Shown here piece after piece: positions 42,532-51,036 of a stretch of DNA of 64,000 bases. The first letter of the stretch is position 1. The number at the start of each line of letters is the position of its first letter. Origin of the DNA: Bacteroidia bacterium (GTDB lineage Bacteria; Bacteroidota; Bacteroidia; Flavobacteriales; Flavobacteriaceae); assembly GCA_030428705.1 (NCBI GenBank), contig JAUIDI010000003.1, positions 1 to 64,000 of the forward strand, given 5' to 3'. A program made the position numbers and the translations under genes. A model generated the notes under the pieces. That model made no database searches and had not been told where the DNA came from. It saw only the letters and a list, made by a program, of their open reading frames with translations.

Positions 42532-44050
42532 CGAATACCGACATCGATTTCTCAACGAAAGCTTACAGTTCATTTTGTTGGACAACAATAGTGTCGTGGT
42601 CGAAAGCGACGACAGTATTTTTCGTGTAATGCAAGGAGAGTCGATTACGGAACTGCATCCTTTTTTTGAGAGCATACCATCTTTGCTTGAAAGTGAAGGA
42701 GAAACGTTCAAGTTTTTGTGCATCCACCTTTGTATACATGAGGATTTTCGTATCGTTGATATTACGATTCTCAATGAAAAGCCCAATTCCGTACTCATAA
42801 TCAATGACCTTACCGAGCATTATGAGTCGTATCAAAGTGCCGCCCAAGCCCGAAACGAGTCGGTAATCAAGACCGAGTTAACGGTAATCAAGAACAATGA
42901 ATTGGAGGAACGGGAGCGCTTCAAAAATTTGTTCATCCAGAACTTCAGCCATGAAATTAGAAATCCATTGACGAGCATAGTGGCAATCGCCAATATTCTG
43001 TCAGATACGCAGTTGACAGATCAGCAACGTAAAATGCTCGATTTTTTAAAGGAATCGAACGCTGCTCTCAAACTCATGCTTGAAGATATTCTTAGCCTTG
43101 GTGCAATTGACAGTGGCAAGTTGCAGATACATGAAAAATCGTTCGATTTGACCAAGCTTTTTCGGCTGCTCCATTTTACCTATAAAACGAAGGCCAAGCA
43201 AAAGAACATAGAATTCGTCGCCGTTTTTGATGAGCGAATTCCCGATTTCGTTGAAGGGGATCGCTTGCGGTTGTACCAGATTTTGACCAATCTCCTTTAC
43301 AATGCGCTGAAGTATACGGATAGCGGCAAAATTTCGTTTTCCGTATCCTTTAATCAGAAGTGGGCCAACAAGGTAAGTGTGCGTTTCGAAGTTTCGGATA
43401 CAGGGGTCGGCATTCCCGAAGAATCTTTGGAATCCGTTTTCGAAAGCTTTACCCAACTTGATGTTGACCAAAACAAAGATGGTTCGGGCCTAGGGCTTGC
43501 CATCGTTAAAGGTTTGTTGGAACTAATGGGCAGCAAGATAAAAGTGACTTCACAAGTCGGCCAAGGTTCGGTTTTTTATTTTGACCTTCTTTTGAAATAT
43601 CCACTACATGTGGTTCAGGAAGAACCAAAGAGAAATACAAGTCAAATACCGCGAGACATAAAAAGAAAGGCCAAGGATAAGGTCAACCTTCTGGTGGTTG
43701 AAGACGATGAACGAATACAGACCCTAATTTTAAAAACTTTGGTCGACGCCGAGTTTTTTAATGTGGAAATCTTGAATGATGGAGCCGATGTATTGAAAGA
43801 ACTGGTCAACAATCAATATAACCTTGTTTTGATGGATGTGGATTTGCCCAATATTTCCGGAGACCAACTAACAAGACTTATAAGGGAGTTCCCTTTCAAG
43901 AACATCAAGGACATCCCCATAATCGGACTTACGGCAAATGCCTTCAATGAGCAAATAAGTTCTTATTTGGCCTCGGGAATGAACGAGGTTTTGACCAAAC
44001 CCTTTGAAAAAGAAGATCTCTTAAAGGCGATTCTTGGTGTTTTAAGATAG
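42524..44050 (+). CDS. Hybrid histidine kinase with receiver domain
   Basis: The 508-residue cytoplasmic protein lacks membrane helices. Residues 1-100 form a divergent PAS-like sensor; a coiled coil (100-135) leads to HisKA with FSHEIRNP, phospho-His143, and to HATPase_c with NLLYNALKYTDSG and DTGVGIP (about 265-315). The C-terminal receiver (about 390-505) has VVEDDERIQ, the acceptor Asp in VLMDVDLPNISG and the T/K of GLTANAF and LTKPF. It is translated with the small GTPase (8-base overlap), suggesting that GTPase state reaches the kinase. Confidence 0.92.
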   Translation: MLNEYRHRFLNESLQFILLDNNSVVVESDDSIFRVMQGESITELHPFFESIPSLLESEGETFKFLCIHLCIHEDFRIVDITILNEKPNSVLIINDLTEHYESYQSAAQARNESVIKTELTVIKNNELEERERFKNLFIQNFSHEIRNPLTSIVAIANILSDTQLTDQQRKMLDFLKESNAALKLMLEDILSLGAIDSGKLQIHEKSFDLTKLFRLLHFTYKTKAKQKNIEFVAVFDERIPDFVEGDRLRLYQILTNLLYNALKYTDSGKISFSVSFNQKWANKVSVRFEVSDTGVGIPEESLESVFESFTQLDVDQNKDGSGLGLAIVKGLLELMGSKIKVTSQVGQGSVFYFDLLLKYPLHVVQEEPKRNTSQIPRDIKRKAKDKVNLLVVEDDERIQTLILKTLVDAEFFNVEILNDGADVLKELVNNQYNLVLMDVDLPNISGDQLTRLIREFPFKNIKDIPIIGLTANAFNEQISSYLASGMNEVLTKPFEKEDLLKAILGVLR

Positions 44051-44153
44051 AAACAAGTGTTTGTTCTACTTGCGGGATCTGTCTTCGTAGTTCTTATTAC
44101 CATCAATTTCAGGCTGCTATCAATCCATCCGTCGTAAGAAAAAGATTCCAATA

Positions 44154-44187
44154 ATGCATTTTATCGATAAAATATGCATTTTATCGA
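44154..44187 (+). repeat. Two direct repeats with a palindromic core
   Basis: ATGCATTTTATCGA occurs at 44154-44167 and again at 44174-44187, a 20-base spacing, about two helical turns. The palindrome ATTTTATCGATAAAAT lies across the first. This is 100-155 bases before the small membrane protein gene and could be an operator. Confidence 0.4.
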
Positions 44188-44308
44188 CATTGATAATTTC
44201 GAATTCGTTTTTTCTTTCATCCCATCTGTTACTTATTAGTTTTAGTCGTTCTTATGAATCAAGAAATTTTTGACTCATAAAAAAACGAACAAGTACGAGA
44301 GAACCTAT

Positions 44309-44584
44309 ATGAGTAATATTGATAGTTCGCTTTTGGCACAGATTTTTTTCAGTATCAGTTTGGTGGTTTTTTTGATTGCCCTTTATATTATTTTACCGGC
44401 TTTTATATACAGAAAGCGTACGATCTTAAAGCCTAGATTGATCAATGCTATGTGGGTCAAGTTTTACGAAGGGTCGATAGGAAAGCTAAAAAGCAACTGG
44501 CAAGGACTCAAAAAAAAAGAATTGATGAATAATACGAACATGACCTATTCTCCTGTGAGGATTGAAGTATCAAAAAAAGATTAA
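44309..44584 (+). CDS. Small single-span membrane protein
   Basis: The 91-residue protein has one transmembrane helix (about residues 8-32, LLAQIFFSISLVVFLIALYIILPAF broken here by the length limit at FFSISLVVFLIALYIIL) and a basic cytoplasmic tail. ATG 44309 is preferred over TTG 44270, because the shorter form starts directly before the helix. No family is known to me. It is 258 bases behind the kinase gene. Confidence 0.5.
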   Translation: MSNIDSSLLAQIFFSISLVVFLIALYIILPAFIYRKRTILKPRLINAMWVKFYEGSIGKLKSNWQGLKKKELMNNTNMTYSPVRIEVSKKD

Positions 44585-44745
44585 AGTAGGGCTATACTGA
44601 CACTAACCATGTATGTTGTCCAATACCGACCTTTTTTAAATTCAATTTTTAAAATGCAATTGCGTAGTGGAGCCTACGTAATGAAACAGCAATCAACAGA
44701 TTTTGGTGATATGAAAAGAGAGTTTTGATTAGTTAGGTTGGTTTG

Positions 44746-44771
44746 AAGGCCCTGAATATTCAGGGCCTTTT
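44746..44771 (+). terminator. Palindromic terminator
   Basis: AAGGCCCTGAATATTCAGGGCCTTTT is a self-complementary stem with a TTTT end. It separates the small membrane gene from the mini-ORF at 44808. Confidence 0.8.
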
Positions 44772-44807
44772 AACAAAAAAGAAAGGGATGTCTTTAAAAA
44801 GTAAACG

Positions 44808-44894
44808 ATGCGTATGAGAAAATCCTTAGCGATTCTAATTATTCTGATCGTGCTGCTATTTATAGCAAAAATAGTTGTGGAATCTTCTCATTAG
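44808..44894 (+). CDS. 28-residue hydrophobic peptide (candidate)
   Basis: The mini-ORF encodes MRMRKSLAILIILIVLLF-IAKIVVESSH: a basic start, one transmembrane helix and a short tail. It is preceded by a terminator and followed by another (44944-44980), so it could be its own small transcript. Start-to-stop composition looks like a membrane peptide (toxin-like or assembly factor). Homology could not be judged. Confidence 0.35.
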   Translation: MRMRKSLAILIILIVLLFIAKIVVESSH

Positions 44895-44943
44895 GGGTTA
44901 AAATCGAGGAGTTTTCGCAATTCAATGTTGTGACAGTTCCCCC

Positions 44944-44980
44944 AAAGGGCATTTAGAGCGTTTTTCTAAATGTCCTTTTT
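44944..44980 (+). terminator. Terminator hairpin
   Basis: AAGGGCATTTAGA and TCTAAATGTCCTT pair (one G-T) around a 7-base loop with a T-run. Confidence 0.7.
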
Positions 44981-45125
44981 CGTTTGAAAGATTTAAACGC
45001 ATACCGTTATTAATGAAATAATTGGCCATAAAAAAATTGGGAACTATAAACACTGTTCAATACTCAATACGAACTTAATATATCTATTCGAGCGTATATG
45101 ACCAGCCAACATTTATTTTTACCTG

Positions 45126-46523
45126 CTAATCACTCAACTCAAACCTGTTCTCTAGCATTTTAATCACGTTGATCAGTGACCTGCCGTCATGATAGTTCAC
45201 CTTCCATATTTGTGCTTTGGCCCGTTTTTTTGCCTCTGGGCTCGTGTCGAGCCCTGCATCGTACCAACCACCAAACTCATGGTCTATCAAGTACGTATCG
45301 ATATAGTGCCATTGTTTTTCGAACAACTCGTAATAACGGGTTTCCTCAGGATATAATTTTGACATTAATAGTAATGAGTTCAGACCTTCTGCCTGCGTCC
45401 ACCATACTTTTTTATTGTCCTCGATAGTGCGGTCGCCAGCCTTTTCCCAATAATAACCTCCTTCATAAAACCCTCCATTTTCGTGATCCCAGCCCCAATC
45501 AAGGGCATGGTCTACCATCTTCTTTGCCTTTATCATAGTAATCGAATCATTTTCTCTCTCTAAAACATGGGAAGCTTCCAAAAGCAAAAAGGCCGTTTCA
45601 ACGTCATGGCCAAATGAAACATGGTCCAAGTAAAAATGTTGTTTTCGGTATGTTTCTGAAGAATCCTTTAATGACACAGGTGTCCAATCCCTTTGTAGGT
45701 GCAGGGTCAAAAACCCTTTTTCAGTGGTTATGGTATCGCGGATTAACAGAAGAAGTTCTTCCAATCGTTTTTTTATCAACGGATCGGGCCAGACTTCGTA
45801 AAGTGCGGTAAAACTCTCCAAAAGATGTATCGACGAGTTTTGGTCCTTCCAGTCCTTTCGAATGAAATTGTCATAGTTCTTGTCGTTTTGCTTTATGTCG
45901 AGCATCCAGGAACCATCCATTTTCAGTACATCAAAATAACCCTTGTATTCAGGGTCGTGGGCATGTTCTTCCAACCAATGGAAGGTTTTTTTCGCAAGGT
46001 CAAGGGCTACGGTATCTTTTGAGACCTTGTAATATGTGGACAGTGCGTAAATAGCGAATGAATTTCCATATGCACTTTTGCCGGTAGAGAGCAATTTCAA
46101 TGAATCGCCGTCTATGCCCAATAGGGTATGGAAACCACCGTTCTCCTGATCCCACATGCGGTCTTTCAGGAATTGGAAACCGTGTTTGGCAATTTGCTCG
46201 TATTTTCGGTCTTGATAGAACATGGCCAAGGTGGATGCCGTCCAAACATGGCGAGCCTGGTTTACCAACATTTTGTTCTGCTTCCCTACTTTATTCCATT
46301 CACTATCAAAATCGGACCAAAAACCACCATGTACACTGTCTATCGTTTTAGGATACCAAACCTCGGTCAGTTCATTTAAAGAAACTTGCAGTTCAGGCAA
46401 TATTTCAGCTTCGTGAGATACGGATTCGGGATGTTGTTGCCTACAAGAAAGGCTAAGCATAAAACAAGAGAAGGCCAAAATCGCAAGGAAGCACCGTAAA
46501 AAAGAAATTTTGCCTATTGCCAT
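45126..46523 (-). CDS. AGE-family epimerase/isomerase, lipoprotein
   Basis: The protein has about 465 residues. A signal peptide ends in a lipobox (FMLSLSC, Cys near residue 27 from ATG 46523). The mature protein has the (alpha/alpha)6 barrel of N-acylglucosamine 2-epimerase relatives: LVNQARHVWTAST, GGFHTLLGIDGD, WWTQAEGLNSLLLMS, and active-site His in NYHDGRSL. Most AGE enzymes are cytoplasmic; a lipoprotein form is unusual and suggests action on glycans at the periplasm or surface. It has 64 bases to the next gene on the same strand. Confidence 0.8.
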   Translation of the reverse strand: MAIGKISFLRCFLAILAFSCFMLSLSCRQQHPESVSHEAEILPELQVSLNELTEVWYPKTIDSVHGGFWSDFDSEWNKVGKQNKMLVNQARHVWTASTLAMFYQDRKYEQIAKHGFQFLKDRMWDQENGGFHTLLGIDGDSLKLLSTGKSAYGNSFAIYALSTYYKVSKDTVALDLAKKTFHWLEEHAHDPEYKGYFDVLKMDGSWMLDIKQNDKNYDNFIRKDWKDQNSSIHLLESFTALYEVWPDPLIKKRLEELLLLIRDTITTEKGFLTLHLQRDWTPVSLKDSSETYRKQHFYLDHVSFGHDVETAFLLLEASHVLERENDSITMIKAKKMVDHALDWGWDHENGGFYEGGYYWEKAGDRTIEDNKKVWWTQAEGLNSLLLMSKLYPEETRYYELFEKQWHYIDTYLIDHEFGGWYDAGLDTSPEAKKRAKAQIWKVNYHDGRSLINVIKMLENRFELSD

Positions 46524-46587
46524 AATTTTACCTTGCATTGTCTTCGAGATAAAACTACTGAAAATTCGGAAAGGATCAGGCATTGAC

Positions 46588-47331
46588 CTAACGGAATAAA
46601 ATCAAGATGGCACCTAAGGCGGTCAGCACCAAAATCATTTTGCGGTAAAAATCCTCCTTGATAGTTTTCACCAAGCGCAGCCCGATAAAAAATCCAATGA
46701 AAATGGCCGGCAATAATTTAAGGTTTACGACCAATGTCTGCGGTGTGATCGTTTCCCATACAAAAATGTGAAAGGGGAGCTTAAAGAGATTGATTATCAG
46801 AAACAACCAAGCCGCGGTTCCTATAAATTCGTTTTTGGGCACGCGCATGGCGAGAAAATAAATATTGCTGAACGCCCCTCCCAGGTTTCCTATCATAGTG
46901 GTAATTCCGGCCATCATACCAACAACGCTGGCAAAAAGCCAATGGGTAGGTACGGCCTTTGATTTTCGCCGATCCCACCAGTACATCATTGCAACACTTA
47001 TCAAGATAATGGCCGCCATCCATATTTTAAAGGTATTTTCATCAAGGTCGTTACCGATAAGAACACCGGTAAGGATGCCAAGTAGTATCCATGGGAGAAA
47101 CTTTACGATATATGCCCATTGGGCATGTCTGTTATAATAGATGACGGCAAAGAGATCGCCGATAATCAATAGGGGAACCACGATACCCGTCGATTCCTTT
47201 GTTTCAAAGGCCAGTGCCATCAACGTAACGTTCACTACGGCTATTCCCTTGATACCGGCTTTCGAAAGTCCAATGACCAACGCGGCCGAAGCAGCAAGTA
47301 TCCATGCCGTTAGTGATATTTCAGATGTCAT
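46588..47331 (-). CDS. TauE/SafE-family membrane transporter
   Basis: The 247-residue protein has about eight hydrophobic helices with the family repeats: ALVIGLSKAGIKGIAVVNVTL (first half, here shown in part), and MMAGITTMIGNLGGAFSNIYFLAMRVPKNEFIGTAAW in the second, broken at 20 residues in this text. Members export sulfite or organosulfonates such as sulfoacetate. The start is ATG 47331. It diverges from the symporter gene. Confidence 0.85.
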   Translation of the reverse strand: MTSEISLTAWILAASAALVIGLSKAGIKGIAVVNVTLMALAFETKESTGIVVPLLIIGDLFAVIYYNRHAQWAYIVKFLPWILLGILTGVLIGNDLDENTFKIWMAAIILISVAMMYWWDRRKSKAVPTHWLFASVVGMMAGITTMIGNLGGAFSNIYFLAMRVPKNEFIGTAAWLFLIINLFKLPFHIFVWETITPQTLVVNLKLLPAIFIGFFIGLRLVKTIKEDFYRKMILVLTALGAILILFR

Positions 47332-47419
47332 TGAGAGTAGCAAAGACCAGGTTTAGCGAACAATGGGCAAATGTATCCTAAAAAATTCTATCTTTAGCGA
47401 TCAACCAATTTTTTGACCA

Positions 47420-49231
47420 ATGGAACTCAGCACGCTCGACTACAGCTTCATCATTGTATTCTTCTCCCTAGTACTTGGTATCGGGGTCTACGTTTCGAAA
47501 AAGTCGGGCAAAGACTCAAATGAGTTTTTTCTCTCTGGCAGAACAATGCCTTGGTGGTTACTTGGACTTTCTATGGTAGCAACCACTTTTTCTACCGATA
47601 CCCCGAACTTGGTTACCGATTTGGTGCGAGACAAAGGTGTTTCAGGTAATTGGGGCTGGTGGTGTTTTCTCCTGACAGGTATGCTGACTGTTTTTGTATA
47701 TGCGAAACTTTGGCGTAAATCGAATGTAAAAACAGACTTGGAATTTTATGAGCTTAGGTACGGAGGCAAGCCCGCAAGTTTTTTAAGAAAGTTCAGAGCC
47801 GTCTATCTTGGCGTTCTGTTCAATGTGATAACAATGTCGGCGGTTACTTTGGCCGCAATAAAGATCGGCGGAATTATGTTGGGCCTTGAGCCTTGGGAAA
47901 CCGTAGTTGGGGCAGGCTTGATTACGGTCGTATTTAGTGCTCTGGGAGGTTTTAAAGGAGTTGTTTATACCGACTTTCTGTTGTTTTTTGTCGCGATGGG
48001 TGGTGCGATAGGCGCTGCTTTTTATTTGGTGAACATTCCTGAAGTTGGAGGAATTCAGTCAATAATCAACAATGATTTGGTAAGGGCAAAAATGGATATT
48101 TTGCCCGATTCGAGCGATACAAAGACGTTCATTACGATTTTGATTATACCATTGGCGGTACAGTGGTGGGCCACTTGGTATCCGGGTGGAGAGCCGGGTG
48201 GCGGGGGCTATATCGCGCAACGGATGTTGGCGGCAAAGAATGAAAACCATGCAATCGGTGCTACCTTCTTCTTTAATATCATGCATTATGCGCTGAGACC
48301 ATGGCCTTGGATTTTGGTGGCCTTGGCTTCTTTGGTCGTATATCCTGACATTGCAAGTATTTCCGAGGCATTTCCGAATGTGCCTTCTGATAAGTTAGGC
48401 CATGATCTGGCCTATTCGGCCATGTTGACAAAATTACCAAGCGGACTTTTAGGTATCGTTTTGGCTTCTTTGGTCGCCGCTTATATGAGTACCATTTCAA
48501 CACAATTGAACTGGGGATCATCTTATTTGGTCTTTGATTTTTATAAGCAACAAATAAACCCAAACGCTACCGAAAAACAAATGGTAGCGGTGGGAAGGCT
48601 GTCCACCGTCTTACTTATGGTACTCAGTGCTCTTTTGGCATTGGCCATGCAAAATGCGATGGATGTATTCAATTTGTTATTGTCTTTTGGGGCTGGTACA
48701 GGTTTAATTTTTATTCTGCGTTGGTTTTGGTGGCGCATCAATGCCTGGACGGAGATTTCGGCGATGTTCGCATCAGGTATCCTATCTATCTTGATTGCCA
48801 CCACATCTTTAAAGGAAATACTTTTTGGTGCTGAAAACGGTCTGTTTCCAGACTGGGCCGAACTTCCATTTATTATGATTGTCACCACCATTATATGGTT
48901 GGTCGCAACTTTTATGACACAACCAGAGTCTAAGGAAGTACTAAGAAGTTTCTATCATAAAATTCAGCCTGGTGGCCCAGGCTGGTCAAAAGTAGTAGAT
49001 GAGGCTAAAGCTGATAATGTCGAGATAGTTACTACAAAAGAAAAGTGGAGCGTTCCCTCAGGAATTATAGCCATGCTTTTAGGCGTGGCCTTGGTCTATT
49101 CATTGATGTTCGCCACTGGCTATTGGATTTATGGTAGAACAACCTCCGCACTTGTTTTGACAGGAGTTGCCTTAGTTTCTGGCTTCTTGTTAATTAAGGC
49201 TTGGAACCGAATGAAGGATCATATTTTATAA
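47420..49231 (+). CDS. Sodium:solute symporter (SSS family)
   Basis: This 603-residue transporter has 13 or more predicted helices. The sequence FFLSGRTMPWWLLGLSM, in the first part, and ALGGFKGVVYTDFL are hallmark SSS/SGLT motifs. It is of the kind found in sugar and sialic-acid clusters of Bacteroidota. It diverges from TauE/SafE and is followed with 11-base spacing by a NagX-like acyltransferase, so sugar uptake is a sensible reading. Confidence 0.9.
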   Translation: MELSTLDYSFIIVFFSLVLGIGVYVSKKSGKDSNEFFLSGRTMPWWLLGLSMVATTFSTDTPNLVTDLVRDKGVSGNWGWWCFLLTGMLTVFVYAKLWRKSNVKTDLEFYELRYGGKPASFLRKFRAVYLGVLFNVITMSAVTLAAIKIGGIMLGLEPWETVVGAGLITVVFSALGGFKGVVYTDFLLFFVAMGGAIGAAFYLVNIPEVGGIQSIINNDLVRAKMDILPDSSDTKTFITILIIPLAVQWWATWYPGGEPGGGGYIAQRMLAAKNENHAIGATFFFNIMHYALRPWPWILVALASLVVYPDIASISEAFPNVPSDKLGHDLAYSAMLTKLPSGLLGIVLASLVAAYMSTISTQLNWGSSYLVFDFYKQQINPNATEKQMVAVGRLSTVLLMVLSALLALAMQNAMDVFNLLLSFGAGTGLIFILRWFWWRINAWTEISAMFASGILSILIATTSLKEILFGAENGLFPDWAELPFIMIVTTIIWLVATFMTQPESKEVLRSFYHKIQPGGPGWSKVVDEAKADNVEIVTTKEKWSVPSGIIAMLLGVALVYSLMFATGYWIYGRTTSALVLTGVALVSGFLLIKAWNRMKDHIL

Positions 49232-49242
49232 TCCGAACAACC

Positions 49243-50331
49243 ATGAAAGAAAGAATACTTTCGGTCGATATATTCAGGGGCGCAACCATCGTTTTGATGA
49301 TTTTGGTGAACACACCCGGCACATGGTCGGCCGTTTATGCCCCGTTTCTTCATGCCGAATGGCATGGCTATACGCCGACCGATTTGGTCTTTCCTTTTTT
49401 CCTTTTTATCGTAGGCACATCGATTGTCTTTGCCTATAAAAACAAACCGACAAATTCAAAAACCTATCGAAAAATAGTAATCCGAACGCTCAAATTGATC
49501 GGACTTGGATTATTTCTAGGGGCATTTACGCTTAGTTTCCCTTTCATAAAAGATTTTGCAGATATTCGATTTCCCGGTGTGCTACAACGAATAGGGGTCG
49601 TATTTTTCTTCGCCTCCATCCTATTTCTAAATTTCAATTGGAAGACCTTGGTCGGTATTTGCGCGGTCATTTTGATTGGTTATTGGCTATTGATGGGGTT
49701 TGTTCCCGTGCAAGGCATGCAATCTACTTTTGATCGTGCTCCCAACAATCTCGCCAATTTTATTGACGTAAAGGTTTTCGGAACGCACAATTACAAAGCC
49801 GATTACGATCCAGAAGGCCTCTTGAGTACCTTACCGGCCATTTGTAGTTCATTATTGGGTATTTTCACCGGATTGATCTTGATCTCAAAACAAGAAAAAA
49901 AGGCCACGATATTGCTTGGTATTGGTGGTACGCTTTTGATTTTAGGACATTTATGGGATATCTTCTTTCCGATCAACAAAGCATTATGGACAAGCAGCTT
50001 CGTTCTGGTAACTGCGGGCTGGGCCAATCTTGTTCTGGCATTGATTTATTACTTGACCGATGTAAAAGGCGTTAAGTTCGGAAGCATTTTTCGTTATGCA
50101 GGGGCGAATGCCATTATACTTTATTTTTTGTCAAGCTTCATCAGTAAAATAATGGGGATGATAAAGGTAAACGAGGATCAGTCGTTGCATGGTTGGCTTT
50201 TTGATACGGTTTATGTACACGATTTTATGTCGATGCAGCTCTCTTCATTGCTGTATGGCCTGAGTGTTGTCGCCTTTTACTGCCTATTGGCGTATGTACT
50301 CTTCAAAAAAGGGATTTTTGTAAAGGTTTAA
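49243..50331 (+). CDS. NagX-like membrane acyltransferase (DUF5009)
   Basis: The 362-residue protein has about 10 hydrophobic helices. The start ERILSVDIFRGATIVLMILV is the signature of heparan-alpha-glucosaminide N-acetyltransferase-like proteins, and HGYTPTDLVFPFFLFIVG is next. Bacterial members (NagX) occur in N-acetylglucosamine-use clusters. ATG 49243 was chosen, since the longer frame overlaps the symporter gene by 31 bases. Together with AGE and the SSS transporter it points to an amino-sugar locus. Confidence 0.88.
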   Translation: MKERILSVDIFRGATIVLMILVNTPGTWSAVYAPFLHAEWHGYTPTDLVFPFFLFIVGTSIVFAYKNKPTNSKTYRKIVIRTLKLIGLGLFLGAFTLSFPFIKDFADIRFPGVLQRIGVVFFFASILFLNFNWKTLVGICAVILIGYWLLMGFVPVQGMQSTFDRAPNNLANFIDVKVFGTHNYKADYDPEGLLSTLPAICSSLLGIFTGLILISKQEKKATILLGIGGTLLILGHLWDIFFPINKALWTSSFVLVTAGWANLVLALIYYLTDVKGVKFGSIFRYAGANAIILYFLSSFISKIMGMIKVNEDQSLHGWLFDTVYVHDFMSMQLSSLLYGLSVVAFYCLLAYVLFKKGIFVKV

Positions 50332-50379
50332 TTGTTTTCGGGCACACCTGAATCGCCATGAAGATTTGAAGAAGATTCT

Positions 50380-50979
50380 TTATTCTTTTGTCTCATGTGA
50401 CGACATCAACTTTGCCACATACTTGCCGATGACATCGAATTCAAGATTTACGGTCGATCCTACCTGATAAGTATTGAACCTGGTATTCTCGTAGGTGTAT
50501 GGAATAATGGCTACGCTGAACGTATTTATCCCAGAATTGATAACGGTAAGGCTTACCCCGTCGATTGTAATCGACCCTTTTTCGATGGTCGGGTTGTTTT
50601 TAGAATTGTCATATTCAAAGGAGAAGATCCAACTACCGTTTTTTTCCTCGATCGAGCTACATCTTCCGGTCTGGTCTACATGGCCTTGTACAATATGACC
50701 ATCTAGGCGCGAGCCCAAGACCATGGCACGTTCAAGATTTATTTTATCACCTACTTCAAAACTTCCTAAATTGGTTTTCTTTAAAGTTTCGGCTATTGCG
50801 GTTACGGTATAGGTATTTTCATTTAAGGAAACAATGGTCAAACAGACTCCGTTGTGTGCAATGCTCTGGTCGATTTTTAGTTCGTGGGCCAAGGAAGATG
50901 CGATAGTAATGTCGAGGTTACTTCCGTCATTTTTCAGTTCGATGATTTCCCCTAATGTTTCGATGATGCCGGTAAACAT
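50380..50979 (-). CDS. ribE: Riboflavin synthase, alpha subunit
   Basis: The 199-residue protein has two tandem lumazine-binding domains: MFTGIIETLGEI at the N-terminus, VCLTIVSLNE and GDKINLERAM, repeated in the second half as GVSLTVINSG and VNLEFDVIGKYV. It makes riboflavin from two 6,7-dimethyl-8-ribityllumazine molecules. It diverges from pdxA with 57 bases between. No FMN riboswitch is visible in that short interval. Confidence 0.95.
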   Translation of the reverse strand: MFTGIIETLGEIIELKNDGSNLDITIASSLAHELKIDQSIAHNGVCLTIVSLNENTYTVTAIAETLKKTNLGSFEVGDKINLERAMVLGSRLDGHIVQGHVDQTGRCSSIEEKNGSWIFSFEYDNSKNNPTIEKGSITIDGVSLTVINSGINTFSVAIIPYTYENTRFNTYQVGSTVNLEFDVIGKYVAKLMSSHETKE

Positions 50980-50996
50980 ATTCCGTTTAAATTAAG

Positions 50997-51028
50997 TAGT
51001 TTTGTGGCTTAGCTCGTTCACAAAGGTA
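50997..51028. promoter_or_regulatory. Overlapping divergent promoters of ribE and pdxA
   Basis: TAGTTTTG at 50997-51004 on the plus strand and TACCTTTG on the minus strand (51028-51021) match TAnnTTTG exactly. On the minus strand TTTTG at 51055-51051 sits 22 bases before the box. No good -33 was found for the plus one. Confidence 0.45.
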
Positions 51029-51036
51029 AAGATATA

